NCBI RefSeq assembly: GCF_014645815.1
Contig: NZ_BMML01000009.1
Span: forward strand, 244,038-301,278
Source of the DNA: Streptomyces fuscichromogenes
Lineage (GTDB): Bacteria; Actinomycetota; Actinomycetes; Streptomycetales; Streptomycetaceae
Length of the DNA: 57,241 nt
Direction: 5' to 3'
Both the position numbers and the translations under genes were made by a program. Shown in pieces: positions 8,613-16,677 of this stretch; within the stretch, counting starts at the first letter, position 1; every line of letters begins with the position of its first letter. Below the pieces are notes generated by a model that worked only from the letters and a program-made list of their open reading frames with translations, ran no database searches and was not told where the DNA came from.

Positions 8613-9725
8613 ATGCCAGAAAGCCACAACTCCCCGCCAAATCCACCGAACTCGCCAAATCAACCGAACCCGCCGAACTCGCCGAACTCGGCGAACCCGC
8701 CGAACTCAGCGAACCCACCGGGTGCGGCGCCCACCTGGCGCGAGATCCACCACGGCGGCTCACCGGAGGCCGAAGAGGCTCACTTCCGCGAGCTGGCGGA
8801 CGTCGTCGTCGGAATCCAGCGGACGAACAAGCGGAAATCCGGCTCACAGGTCTCCCGCCGCACGTTCCACGCGAAGATCGTCGTAGGAGTGGACAACGCC
8901 GAACTCGCCTTCCGTTCCGACCTGCCCGCCGACCTCTGTGCCGGGGACTTCACGGCCGGTGCCCGGCTGCCGGCCGTCGTCCGGCTGTCCAACGCCAGCG
9001 GCACCGTCCGGCCCGACGGCAGCCCCGACCTCCGCGGCGCGGCACTGAAGATCACCCTCCCCGGCGGCGGCGTGCACGACCTGCTCATGACCAGCTACCC
9101 GGTCTCCCACGCCCGTGACGCCACCCAGTTCGTCGAGATCGCCAGGATCGGGGCCGGCCCCAGACTCCTGGTCCTGCCCCGCATGCTGGCGAGACTCGGA
9201 CCTTCGGAGACCGCACGCGTCCTGGGCAACCTCAGACGGGCCAACCGCCCCTCGCCCGGCCTGGCCCTGGAGTCCTACTGGAGCCGCGGCGCCATCCTGT
9301 GGGGCGAGACCGGCCCCGTCAGATTCCGCCTGAGCCCACTCGGTCCACTCGACGCTTCCGCCCCGGCCTCCGCCCCGCCGGTGGACTCGGCCGACGGCCT
9401 CCAGACCGACTTCGCCGACCGGCTGAGCGGCTCGGCGGTCCGGTTCGCCCTGCACATCCAGAAGTACGTCAACGAGAGGCTGACACCGATCGAGGACGGG
9501 GCGGTCGAATGGAAGGAAAGCGACTCGCCCTGGCTCGGCGTGGCCACCCTGACGATTCCCGCCCAGAACACCCTCGGCCCGAACGGCCGGGCCACCCGCG
9601 ACCACATCGACACCCTCGCCTTCAACCCCTGGCACGCCCCACCCCAGTTCCGCCCCCTCGGCAACCTCAACCGCGCCCGCCACACGGTCTACACCTCCAG
9701 CGCCAAGGAGTGGCACGCCCGCTGA
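8613..9725 (+). CDS. Catalase-fold (heme peroxidase-like) protein with Asn/Pro-rich N-terminus
   Basis: The protein has 370 residues. The first ~36 consist of repeated Asn-Pro-Pro-Asn-Ser units, a low-complexity tail coded by 9-12 base repeats at about 8638-8722. The rest has catalase-superfamily features: SRRTFHAKIVVGVD (probable distal His in FHAK), VRLSNASGTVRPDG, DLRGAALKITLPGG, and the C-terminal block FNPWHAPPQFRPLGNLNRAR ending VYTSS. The classical catalase RLFSY proximal motif is absent, so this belongs to the small catalase-related group rather than a KatA-type enzyme. It starts 37 bases after the TPP enzyme, probably in the same transcript, and is the last clear chromosomal gene before the island. 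Confidence 0.78.
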   Translation: MPESHNSPPNPPNSPNQPNPPNSPNSANPPNSANPPGAAPTWREIHHGGSPEAEEAHFRELADVVVGIQRTNKRKSGSQVSRRTFHAKIVVGVDNAELAFRSDLPADLCAGDFTAGARLPAVVRLSNASGTVRPDGSPDLRGAALKITLPGGGVHDLLMTSYPVSHARDATQFVEIARIGAGPRLLVLPRMLARLGPSETARVLGNLRRANRPSPGLALESYWSRGAILWGETGPVRFRLSPLGPLDASAPASAPPVDSADGLQTDFADRLSGSAVRFALHIQKYVNERLTPIEDGAVEWKESDSPWLGVATLTIPAQNTLGPNGRATRDHIDTLAFNPWHAPPQFRPLGNLNRARHTVYTSSAKEWHAR

Positions 9726-9962
9726 CGGCCACGAAGAGCCCCAACCCGACGCCTGGCAAAGCTGGTTGAGGGCATGGCCCAGCCCGGACGACCCGCAGGA
9801 CGCCGGGCCCGGCCGGTGACCGCAGCCGAGCGGGCCCCCACGGCACCACCGCCGCGGGACTCGTGCCGGCCCCCGACCGGCTCTGGACAACGCCTCCATG
9901 CGCGGAACCGCCGAAAGCGCCCTGCCCGGTCGGCCGTTGGCGCCGGACACTGCCGCAGCACA
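9726..9962. other. Non-coding stretch before the first attachment remnant
   Basis: I see no credible gene here. Open frames on both strands are shadows without a ribosome binding site or a recognisable family. It is the junction between the chromosomal catalase-fold gene and the island. Confidence 0.5.
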
Positions 9963-10003
9963 GCCCCCGGCAGGATTCGAACCTGCGACACCCGCATGAG
10001 GAG
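9963..10003 (-). repeat. Attachment-site remnant A (3' half of tRNA-Arg)
   Basis: The first 33 bases are identical to the 3' end of the intact tRNA-Arg gene at 38062-38137. The anticodon-loop end differs (GCATGAGGAG instead of GCTTTAGGAG). The 5' half is absent, so this is not a functional tRNA. It marks the left border of the island. Confidence 0.85.
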
Positions 10004-10086
10004 TTCGATCGAGCACCTCTCATACGGCCTTCGCGCTCCTACTGCTGTGGCACGCGTGATCGCTCAAGGCCGCCTGCGTTCGCCGT

Positions 10087-10110
10087 CGTTGATGTCAGAT
10101 GGTGATGTCA
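10087..10110. other. Putative integrase arm-type site, copy 1
   Basis: Two close repeats, CGTTGATGTCA and GGTGATGTCA, are separated by three bases. The same pair occurs 84 bases inside remnant D (19927-19950) and just before the right attachment site (38001-38024). Here it is also 84 bases from the end of its attachment copy. That suggests recombinase or excisionase arm binding sites. Confidence 0.55.
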
Positions 10111-10127
10111 GGTTGGGTGGCCAGGTT

Positions 10128-10247
10128 TGGCGTATCGAGGCCGAGCCGCTCACAGATGATGGCGACGACGCCGTGGTGCGCACGCCCGGCAGACGGTTCC
10201 CCGGGGTCTTGGTACGGGGTGACTCCTTCTACGTCCTCCGCAGGTCG
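10128..10247 (+). pseudogene. DUF6959-like gene fragment
   Basis: The plus-strand frame reads RIEAEPLTDDGDDAVVR, then PGRRFPGVLVRGDSFYVLRRS. This resembles the N-terminal half of small actinomycete DUF6959 proteins as I remember them (pattern ERIEAELFTDGGN, VVRLPGRRFPGV, GDSLSILR). A start codon and the helical C-terminal half are missing; the frame continues into unrelated Arg-rich sequence. It follows the arm-type repeat pair directly. The family match is from memory. Confidence 0.45.
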
Positions 10248-10448
10248 GTCACGGGGAGTCGGCGGCCTCGATCATCCGGCCGTGGTGCTCGGTCGATGGT
10301 TCGCCGGGGGTTCGGCACCGATCGCTGCTGTCCGGGGCTGTTGGTGTCAGAGGACGGTGTCAGCTGCCATGCGCGGACTTGACAGGTTGGCCACTCGTCC
10401 AAGCAACCGTGCGGCACGGTCATGACGCCGGGCAGATCCGGGGCCCGC

Positions 10449-10561
10449 CTGGACCTCGGCCGACGAAAGTCCGCCACGACGGCGGGCGCGCCGACCGGCT
10501 ACGCACGCGTATGCCTCGCTGCACCTCCGCCGGCCTCGGCCACGCTACCGGTCACGTCGAC
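10449..10561. repeat. ~110 bp dispersed repeat, copy R1 (most diverged)
   Basis: This stretch aligns over its whole length with 22997-23107 and 26262-26369 in the same orientation. Conserved blocks include CCACGACGG, CTCGCTGCACC and CCACGCT. It lies in the first island segment, about 240 bases upstream of the small secreted protein gene. No known element matches by eye. Confidence 0.75.
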
Positions 10562-10797
10562 CGCGGCAAGCCGCGTCGGCCGGAGCGCAATGGTGAGACC
10601 TGGTGCGATGACCGCCTGCCGCCTGCCGCCTGCCGCCTGTCCAGGGGTGGTGCAGGGCGCCGACGTGATCGCAAACGGGTGAAGTTGTGACACGCCTGTT
10701 CGGAAATCGCACGTTATGTGGAATTTATGGAGCGTACATGCATCGATGAGTCCCGCTGAGCACAGGGACTCCCCTCGACGAAGTTAAGGAGACCCTA

Positions 10798-11193
10798 GTG
10801 GTCAAGCGCACGGTGAGGTTCGGCCTCGTGGCAGCGGTGACGGCGACGATGCTGGTCGGCTCGACCGGGTTCGCGACGGCTAAGAGCTCGGGAACGATGA
10901 ACGTCGTCTATGGCCAGATCGTCACGATTCCCGTGTCGCCCGGCAACGGCTACGCCGGCGCACAGGCGGCATCGGCCACTTGTCCGGCCGGGCAGGTCCT
11001 CACGGGCGGCGGAGCTGAGGTGAAAGCCGGGAATTCGTATGTCCAGCGCTACAACCTCGCGGCAAGCAGGCCGATCGGCAACGAGACGTGGTGGGCTTAC
11101 GGCACGAACAGTGACACCAACAACCCGGGTTCGCTCCAGGCCTTCGCGATCTGCGCGAAGGTGACCAACCTGGATGTGGTCCACACCCCCTGA
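10798..11193 (+). CDS. Small secreted protein, function unknown
   Basis: The protein has 131 residues from GTG 10798, with AAGGAG seven bases upstream. It starts with a Sec signal peptide (KR, then a hydrophobic core to about residue 26, cleavage near ATA-KS). The mature part has two Cys, in ATCPAGQVLTGGG and FAICAKV, which may form a disulfide. The pattern of a CPAG..VTGGG opening, a central W and a final Cys near the C-terminus occurs in many secreted actinomycete proteins without a known role. A strong hairpin terminator follows. The upstream region is AT-richer than its surroundings and likely holds its promoter. Confidence 0.72.
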   Translation: MVKRTVRFGLVAAVTATMLVGSTGFATAKSSGTMNVVYGQIVTIPVSPGNGYAGAQAASATCPAGQVLTGGGAEVKAGNSYVQRYNLAASRPIGNETWWAYGTNSDTNNPGSLQAFAICAKVTNLDVVHTP

Positions 11194-11201
11194 CGTGACG
11201 T

Positions 11202-11249
11202 ACGAACGAAGGGGCGGCACTCCTCCGAGAACGCTGCCCCTTCGTTCGT
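11202..11249 (+). terminator. Hairpin terminator after the secreted protein gene
   Basis: A 14 bp perfect stem (ACGAACGAAGGGGC at 11202-11215, complement at 11236-11249) encloses a 20-base loop. It begins nine bases after the stop codon. There is no T-run, as is usual in Streptomyces. Confidence 0.8.
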
Positions 11250-11487
11250 CCAGGAATTCCTTGGCGTCGCCATGCAGGCGTTTCCTCGCGACGCCGACCG
11301 CCCCAGCTGCGACGCATTCTGCCCCCATGCCCTCGTGTGCCGCCCACTCCCGCCCGGAGGAGCGGAGCGACGTCGGGTGCTTCTCCTTGCAGGCCCAGCT
11401 GCGGGGGTGTTCGGTCACAGGTGGGGCGGATCGGCAGACGTGGTGCCGCCAGGCCTCGGTGTCGGTGGCAGTCGCTGGCGTGGCCGC

Positions 11488-11942
11488 GTGATACCTACCG
11501 ATGATCAGTTCCCGGCGGCCCTCGCCGCTGCGCTGGCGCTCCCGTTCGACTATGACGACGGCAACGGTGTTGACTTCGAGCCTTTCCCGGCCTTCCTGTC
11601 CATCGAGGAGACCGCCGCCTGGTTCCGGGCCTGGACCGGCAACGCGGAGCTGGACGGCGACGACTTTCGTGTGTTCGGCCAGCATGGCGCGGGCGGATAC
11701 GCAGCGTTCTGGCTCGTCCGCCCACACCGCCCGCTCGTCGACCAGCCCGTGGTCTTCCTCGGCTCCGAGGGCGAGACCGGTGCGGTGACGCGTGACCTGG
11801 GTGCCTTCTTGTGGCTGCTGGCGGGGGATACGGCCCCTGGGAAGCGGCCGCCTCAGACGAGCCCGACTGGCCCCCCCGCCACAACCGGGACCTGGCGGCT
11901 GTCGCCGAACGGTTCGCGGACCACGGCGACCAGCAGCGACAA
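11488..11942 (+). pseudogene. SMI1/KNR4-like immunity protein, frameshifted and truncated
   Basis: From GTG 11488 the frame reads VDFEPFPAFLSIEETAAWF, AWTGNAELDGDDFRVFGQ, GGYAAFWLVRP and VVFLGSEGETGAV, like actinomycete SMI1/KNR4-type proteins, which often serve as immunity proteins to contact-dependent or RHS toxins. At 11823-11827 a run of five Gs shifts the frame; with six Gs it would continue as GGYGPWEAAASDEPDWPP to about 11942. It then runs into an RHS fragment. The missing base could be real decay or a sequencing error. The start lacks a good ribosome binding site. Confidence 0.6.
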
Positions 11943-12873
11943 CGGCGCCACCTGGACCACGGCGGGAACCGCCACCAACCACTACGGCGGATCCTCCGAC
12001 TCCCCGGTGTGGACCCGCGAGACCGACGGCAGCGTCCCCCGCGACGTCGCCGACCCCACCGGCGGGCTCGCCGCCACCACCTCAGGCAGCGACACGACCC
12101 TGCAACTCTGCGACATCCGCGGCGACGTCGCCGTCCAACTCGACCTCGCCACCACCACGGCCACCGCCTTCCACTACGACGAGAACGGCAACACCCAGGA
12201 CGCCACCGGCACCCGCTACGGCTGGCTGGGCGCCAGCCGGCGAGCCTCCGACACCCCCAGCGGCCTCACCCTCATGGGCGCCCGCCTCTACACCCCTGCC
12301 ACTGGGTGCTTCCTCTCCCAGGACCCCGTGGAGGACAGGGGCGCCAACGCCTACTCCTACTGCTCGGCGAACCCCGTCGACTGCAGCGACATCGGCGGCA
12401 CCTGGGACTTCGACGGCGTCGAGGGACCGTCCACCAAGGCCGAACGCGACTGGTGCTACTGGCCGTCCCGGTAGCGGGTATGTACGGTCACGGCCTCCGA
12501 CGCGCAGGCGGCGAAGTCCGAGGCGATCAAGGTCTTCGGAAGCATCGCCAACCGGAGTTTCGGTGACGCCTTCCAGCACATCCTGTGGATGGCGCTCATG
12601 GCCTGGGACGTCGGCGCTTCCATGGCCCGCGGCGAGGGCAGGCGCCACGAGGACTTCTCCCAGAACACCAAGAGCGCCCGGCACATGGCACTGACCAGCA
12701 ACGACATCGGCATCAATATCGGCCTGCGCATGAAGAACTGCCACTATTCACGGCACGGCGGAAAATTCGCCACCAAGATTGTCCAGCTCTCCATGGAAGC
12801 CGCCTGCGACGACGCGGTGATCCTCAAGGTCGACAGCAGGCAAGCGAAGGTGTGTTACAGGTATGTCTGGTGA
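11911..12873 (+). pseudogene. RHS-repeat protein C-terminal fragment with toxin-like tip, in-frame stop
   Basis: The first part has RHS-core features: NGATWTTAGTATNHYGG, GGLAATT, GDVAVQLDL, RYGWLGASRRASDTPSGL, LMGARLYTPATGCFLSQDP and ANAYSYCSANPVD. The frame hits TAG at 12472-12474 and then continues without shift to 12873. The part after the stop (GDAFQHILWMALMAWDVG, RRHEDFSQNTKSARHMAL, SNDIGINIGLR) resembles the DUF6973 pattern (GDAFRHxxWNALM, HE, MDLHNNxVG), a possible toxin domain. Thousands of bases of upstream RHS repeats are absent, so this is an orphan tip. A downstream ATG at 12589 could start a shorter toxin-like product. Confidence 0.65.
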
Positions 12874-13387
12874 CCCCAAGCTCAAGCTTGAACCTGGCCG
12901 GCCGTGGGCGCGGCGCAACCTCCGCCGTCTCATGGTGGCGGTCGTCGCCTTCGGCCTGGTGGCGGTGGCGGTCGGGGGAGCGCGGGCCTGGCAGCAGGGC
13001 AAAACGGACGACAGGACCCGGGCCCGCTTCGCCCAACTGGCCAAGGATCCGCTGCTGACCGCGCTCGGCACCCGCTTCGGGCGCCGCCACAACGGGCCCG
13101 TCCTGCTGCGTTGCCGACAGACCCCGGACGACGGCCCCCTGCCCCCGCAGTTCGAGGTCGCCTTCCCGGCGCCGCAGACCCCGGCGGCCCAGACCCAGGT
13201 GACCGCCGCCGCCCGCGGCGCCGGATGGAGCGTCCGCACCTGGGAACGCGGAACGGGCCGGTCACACGCGTACTACTTCGAACTCCGCAAGTCCTTCAGT
13301 ACCTGGACGAGCGACTCCGACGCGGCCCTCGACCGAACCGGCCTCAGCCTGGACATGACCGCATCCGACGCAGGCCGCTGCGCCTGA
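12863..13387 (+). CDS. Membrane-anchored protein, candidate immunity partner of the RHS tip
   Basis: The protein has 174 residues from ATG 12863, overlapping the end of the RHS tip by 11 bases in another frame. It has a basic N-terminus and one transmembrane helix (LMVAVVAFGLVAVAVGGARA, residues ~23-42), then a soluble domain with FAQLAKDPLLTALG and RGAGWSVRTWERG. I do not recognise a family. Direct overlap with the toxin-like end is the usual position of an immunity gene; that role is inferred from position only. A strong terminator follows at 13441. Confidence 0.55.
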   Translation: MSGDPKLKLEPGRPWARRNLRRLMVAVVAFGLVAVAVGGARAWQQGKTDDRTRARFAQLAKDPLLTALGTRFGRRHNGPVLLRCRQTPDDGPLPPQFEVAFPAPQTPAAQTQVTAAARGAGWSVRTWERGTGRSHAYYFELRKSFSTWTSDSDAALDRTGLSLDMTASDAGRCA

Positions 13388-13440
13388 CCGCGCCCTGCCC
13401 GTAACACGGAGTGCCACGCTCGGGATGTGGCTTCCAAGGA

Positions 13441-13470
13441 GAGAAGGGCCCGGAGACCCGGGCCCTTCTC
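13441..13470 (+). terminator. Hairpin terminator after the RHS/immunity block
   Basis: GAGAAGGGCCCGG pairs perfectly with CCGGGCCCTTCTC around a four-base loop. It lies about 55 bases after the upstream stop codon. Confidence 0.8.
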
Positions 13471-14128
13471 AAGCGGCACGCCGAAGCGTCAGCACGGCCG
13501 TCCTGCGGCAGATCGAAGAGGACGAGATGATCGCCCGCCGGTTCGCGGACACCGACGCCGCGATCCCGGCCACGGCTCTGCTGCACGATCGGGTGGAACG
13601 GAACCGTAGCGATCAAGTCGAGGGGCGAGTTCCCGTCCATGCTCGGGAGCTCGCAGTCGGTCATCCAGTGTGACCGGTCGTGGCTACCCCTTGCCCCGAT
13701 TCCGCACGAGCTTGGCGTTCGCGCTGTGGGGTATTGGCGAGGCGGACCCTCGACGGTCGATCACCGGTGCAGGCCTCTGAATGGCCAGTGCCAGGGCATC
13801 GCTGTCATCGAACCCCGGGCGCGGCCCGCTGGCCGACTTGCCAGCCACTCTCGCCACACTGGCAAGGCGCCCCGACACAGCCCTGGCCCGCGAGCCACCG
13901 ACACTCCAGATGGTTCACGGCACTCATGCTGACCTCTGACGCGGCAAACGTCTCCGCCCTGCAGCAGGCGGCATATCGCGTAGGCAGGCACGACCCTGCG
14001 GCCGGGCCGATTCGGCCGCTGCGCATCGGTCATCCCTGACGGGCGTCAGATCTCGTTCCCGCGCCGTTCCCATTGTCCCGGGAAACCGAGTCCACCGAAC
14101 TGCATCGCGGCAAAACAGCAGGTCAAGC
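13471..14128. other. No confident gene
   Basis: A plus-strand frame at about 13482-13673 (TAVLRQIEEDEMIARRFADT, then AIPATALLHDRVERNR) has protein-like composition but no clear start or family; it may be a fragment. The rest up to the next attachment remnant shows nothing I can name. Confidence 0.4.
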
Positions 14129-14171
14129 GTGCCCCCGGCAGGATTCGAACCTGCGACACCCGCTTTAGGAG
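14129..14171 (-). repeat. Attachment-site remnant B (3' half of tRNA-Arg)
   Basis: All 43 bases match 38064-38106 in the intact tRNA-Arg region, from the GTG before the discriminator base into the anticodon loop. The 5' half of the tRNA is absent. No GATGTCA arm repeats are seen beside it. Confidence 0.88.
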
Positions 14172-14333
14172 TGGGATCGGCTCCTTGCCGGGGGGTGCCT
14201 GGCGCTGCCGCGCGATGCTGTTTCCCCTGGTCAGAACCGCACGGCGAGCCACTTGATCCGGCTCATGCCGCCCTGTACCGGGCAGTCCGCTCACGCATCG
14301 CTCACGCGTCGCCGACTGCCAAGCAGAGCGTGG

Positions 14334-14900
14334 TCAGACCTGGCCGAGGTCGATCTCCACCGGGAAGGGGGCCGCTACCTTGAGGACGCCGGTGAACACG
14401 TCGCCGTCCCGGTAGGTCTTCGTCGCGGGGTCGAGAACGTAGGTGTACACGAGAGGAACGCCTGTCGCGGCCTGCTCGATCCGCCAGTAGAAGCCGATGC
14501 CTGCCTTGGCGTACTGGTCGACCTTCACGATCCGGTCGGTGGTCTCCGAGCCCGGCGACACCACCTCCGCGACCAGGAGCACGTGCTCGGGGCGGGTCGG
14601 GGTGATGTCGATCGTGTCTGCGCGGTACACGACGACGTCCGTCCGGCGATTGGTGAGCGGGAGGTCCTGAAGCCGGACGTCGAAGTCGGTGTCGGCGTTC
14701 CACTCCGGGCCCGCGGCGGCATCCAGGGCGTTCGCCAGAATCCGCGCCAGTCGGTTGTGCCGCTTGGACGCGCTCGGACTCACGACGACCATCCCGTCCA
14801 CGATCTCGATACCGGCGCACTGCTCCTCGGACCAGGACTCGTACACTTCCGCCGTGATCTGCTCATGCATCCACGCCGGGGCCACCATCTCGGCCGTCAT
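14334..14900 (-). CDS. Uma2 (DUF820) family putative restriction endonuclease-like protein
   Basis: The protein has 188 residues. The Uma2/DUF820 fold is a PD-(D/E)XK nuclease relative. Visible signature elements are IEIVDGMVVVSPS and HNRLARILANAL near the N-terminus, TDVVVYRAD (acidic metal ligand), LLVAEVVSPGSETTDR (Glu of EVVSPGS) and the following KVDQYAKAGIGFYW. Uma2 genes are abundant in Streptomyces and cyanobacteria and often travel with mobile DNA; their natural role is unsettled. It is the first gene inside remnant B. The upstream region has a good AGGTGCTTC spacing to ATG 14900. Confidence 0.85.
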   Translation of the reverse strand: MTAEMVAPAWMHEQITAEVYESWSEEQCAGIEIVDGMVVVSPSASKRHNRLARILANALDAAAGPEWNADTDFDVRLQDLPLTNRRTDVVVYRADTIDITPTRPEHVLLVAEVVSPGSETTDRIVKVDQYAKAGIGFYWRIEQAATGVPLVYTYVLDPATKTYRDGDVFTGVLKVAAPFPVEIDLGQV

Positions 14901-14984
14901 GAAGCACCTCCCGGACGCTGTGCCGCGGGCCCGATCCCGCTGGACTCAGCGTACTGTCCGCCACCCGTCCGGCACGCTGCTCTC

Positions 14985-15345
14985 GCTCTGACAAACAAGA
15001 GCGGGGCGACCCGGCCTGGCTTCGGCCTGTTGCTGAAGTTCTTCGAGCTGAAGCCTCGTTTTCCTGGCCTGCTCGAAGAGGTCACGCCGGCCGCGGTGAA
15101 GTACGTCGCCGATCTGGTCAAGGTCCCGGCGACGGACTTTGAGAAGTACACGCTGGTCGGCCGGACTGCCGAATACCACCGCAAGCAGATCCGCAAGACG
15201 CTGAAGTTCCGGCCGTCGACGGTCGCGGACGAGAAGGCGCTGGCCGAGTGGCTGGCTGCGGAGGTCTGTCCGGTCGTGCTGATAGAGGACCGGCAGCGCA
15301 AGGCCCTGCTGGTGGAGTGCCGGGCGCGGAAGATCGAGCCGCCAG
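14985..15345 (+). pseudogene. Tn3-family transposase N-terminal (DUF4158) fragment
   Basis: This plus-strand frame reads RPGFGLLLKFFELKPRFPG, VTPAAVKYVADLVKVPA, YHRKQIRKTLKFRP and DEKALAEWLAAEVCP. That is the N-terminal DUF4158 region of Tn3-type transposases. The first residues and the large catalytic DDE part are missing. No terminal inverted repeats are visible nearby. It is a relic, not an active transposon. Confidence 0.7.
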
Positions 15346-15435
15346 GTGGTTGCCTACTCGGGCCGAGGGCCGCCGGGCACGATCGGCGGCCCTCGGTTTC
15401 AAGGTGTTGTCCTGGCCGAATGACGGCCGGTGCGG

Positions 15436-15666
15436 TCAGGCGCCGCCGGTGTCGGTCGGTGTCGCCTCACCGAGCATGGCCAGGGTAAGCACATTGCCAG
15501 CGATGCCCCAGCCGCCGTCGGCGACCTCTTCGACCAGAACCATGGTGTTGTCCCGGGCGCGCTCGCCGTAGATCTCGACGTACAGCTCGGTGGTGCGGGT
15601 GACGATCTCCTCCTTCTGCTTCGGGGTGAGGGTCTTCTCGGGGACCTTGAAGTTCGCGAAAGGCAC
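15436..15666 (-). CDS. 4-oxalocrotonate tautomerase family protein
   Basis: The protein has 76 residues beginning Met-Pro; removal of Met exposes the catalytic N-terminal Pro of the tautomerase superfamily. Family features are the short beta-alpha-beta unit with LTPKQKEEIVTRTTELYVEI and MVLVEEVADGGWGIAGN. Small tautomerases of this type work as oligomers on enol/keto substrates; the substrate cannot be told. A ribosome binding site (AGAAGGAACAACC) precedes the ATG. It lies just downstream of a decayed SDR gene on the same strand, possibly once in its operon. Confidence 0.82.
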   Translation of the reverse strand: MPFANFKVPEKTLTPKQKEEIVTRTTELYVEIYGERARDNTMVLVEEVADGGWGIAGNVLTLAMLGEATPTDTGGA

Positions 15667-15695
15667 GGTTGGTTGTTCCTTCTCTCAGTGGGGCG

Positions 15696-16620
15696 CTACA
15701 AGGGGAGGTACAGGGAGCTGCCTGCGGTGAGCAGGCTGTCCAGTCCGATGCGGCGGAAGAAGTCGACGCGGACGCGGTGGGCGACCGCGGAGACGACTTC
15801 GCTGCCGTCTCGGCTGGGGTCTATGTGGCCACGCAGCGGCTGAGTGCCATGCGGCATCGCGACCAGTCGCGCGACGGCTTCAGCGACCTCGGCCCCATCG
15901 GCGTCCGGCAGGATGAGCGCCGCCAGACGCTTTCCCAGATCGTCCATCAGGGGCCGGTGACGGTTGGCCGTAGGCTCGGCACCATCACGGTCCGCCGGGG
16001 GCGTCGGCGTTGGTGAAGTGGTTGGTGCCCGGCGGTGAACGCGCCGGACACCACGATCGCGGTGTCGATGCCGAGCGGGAGCACCTCGGCGGTGTAGCTG
16101 ACGGCCAGGGCGTCCATCGCTGCCTTGGCGGCGAAGTACGGGGCGGCGGGCAGCAGCCGCGGGAGCCGGAGCTGGAGCTGCCGATCCACACCCGCAGCCC
16201 CGAGCCCTGCTCGCATAGCTGCGGTAGGGCGGCGCGGTTGACGCGCCGCGCGCCGAGGACGTTCACGTCGTACACGTCCGCGAGTTGCTCGGCGGTGAAC
16301 GCCTCGGCGGCGCCCGGGACCATGTGTCCGGCGTTGTGTACGACCGCGTCCAGCCGACCGCGCTCGGTGAGGATCCGGTCGACTGCGGCGTCGACGGAGT
16401 CCTGGGAGGTGACGTCCAGCTCGGCGGCGTGCACGGCGACCTGGTGGTCGATGCCGTAGCGCGCCAGTTCGGCCACCGCGGTCGCGTTACGGGTCGCGGT
16501 TGGCGGATGCCCGCGTACACGGTGTGACCGGCGAGGGCCAGAGCACGCATGGACCGCACACCCGATGCCGCTGAAGGCCCCGGTGACCGGGATGCCCTTC
16601 CCGGTGTCGTCGTTCCTCAT
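15696..16620 (-). pseudogene. Short-chain dehydrogenase/reductase gene with several frameshifts
   Basis: Fragments of one SDR lie in order but in changing frames on the minus strand: an N-terminal TGAFSGIG, then MRALALAGHTVYAGIR, then VHAAELDVTSQDSVDAAVD and AVVHNAGHMVPG, then APYFAAKAAMDALAVSY and TAIVVSGAFTAG, and finally GAEVAEAVARLVAMPHG with RRIGLDSLLT. Joining them needs at least four frame changes. The gene is dead, unlike the intact SDR next to it at 16678-17460, which is a different subfamily. Confidence 0.8.
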
Positions 16621-16677
16621 GACGGGTCTTTCGTCATGACAGGGTCTTTCGTTGATCGATGGGGAGCTGCGGGCGGT

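Noticed and set aside
9667..10023. Minus-strand frames reading SQVRILPGA across the tRNA remnants (also at 14046, 18346, 19370, 37900)
   Set aside because: This peptide is the translation of the tRNA 3' half itself, a familiar false gene signal; it recurs at each remnant only because the tRNA sequence does.
14129..14200. tRNA-Arg gene at remnants A to D
   Set aside because: The 5' half, D arm and acceptor 5' strand are absent, so no cloverleaf can form; only 38062-38137 is a full tRNA.
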